DNA from: UBA1731 sp964567665 | GTDB lineage: Bacteria > Verrucomicrobiota > Kiritimatiellia > RFP12 > UBA1067 | Reading direction: 5' to 3' | Assembly: GCA_964567665.1 (NCBI GenBank) | Contig: CAZMNN010000072.1 | Coordinates: 1 to 5,742 of the forward strand | DNA: 5,742 nt | Part shown: in pieces, positions 5,706-5,742 of the stretch | Numbering within the stretch: the stretch's first letter is position 1 | How the letters are laid out: the number at the start of each line of letters is the position of its first letter | The notes under the pieces: model-generated | The model's database searches: none | What the model saw: the letters and a program-made list of their open reading frames with translations, nothing else | Told to the model about the DNA's origin: nothing | Position numbers and translations under genes: made by a program

Positions 5706-5742
5706 CCCATGCTCCTGGCTGCAAAGAACCTTTTTCCACCAC

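Overview
The window holds five protein-coding genes, all on the minus strand, and about 700 bases at its left end in which I see no gene. In order of transcription (right to left) the genes encode: a small DUF1294 membrane protein (5390-5674); a 388-residue predicted lipoprotein that joins a beta-rich N-terminal region to a pseudopilin-like globular region (4202-5368); an exported class 3 lipase (3315-4184); a 516-residue predicted lipoprotein with a DUF3298-like C-terminal half (1518-3068); and a 217-residue circularly permuted YpsA/SLOG-type nucleotide-binding protein (709-1362). No rRNA, tRNA, CRISPR array or transposase was recognised.

The organism appears to be a Gram-negative bacterium of moderate GC. 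Two or three consecutive products carry lipoprotein or signal-peptide N-termini, and the 388-residue protein resembles pseudopilin C-terminal domains that I remember from the PVC group (Kiritimatiellae and Lentisphaerae). The PVC placement is an inference from remembered families; no search was run.

Layout: the first three genes are tightly packed, with gaps of 21 and 17 bases, and look like one operon driven by a candidate promoter near 5700. A 246-base gap with no convincing promoter or terminator separates the lipase from the 516-residue lipoprotein. The SLOG gene follows 155 bases later and has its own candidate extended -10 element, overlapped upstream by an inverted repeat. The left end (1-708) holds a striking C/G-rich block with a run of 25 cytosines, a short palindrome and a few small inverted or direct repeats.

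Functionally, the centre of the window reads as an envelope cassette: a surface or periplasmic lipase sits between two cysteine-containing lipoproteins of unknown role. The SLOG protein is cytoplasmic and probably unrelated. The most unusual element is the pseudopilin-like region carried by a lipoprotein and placed directly upstream of a lipase.
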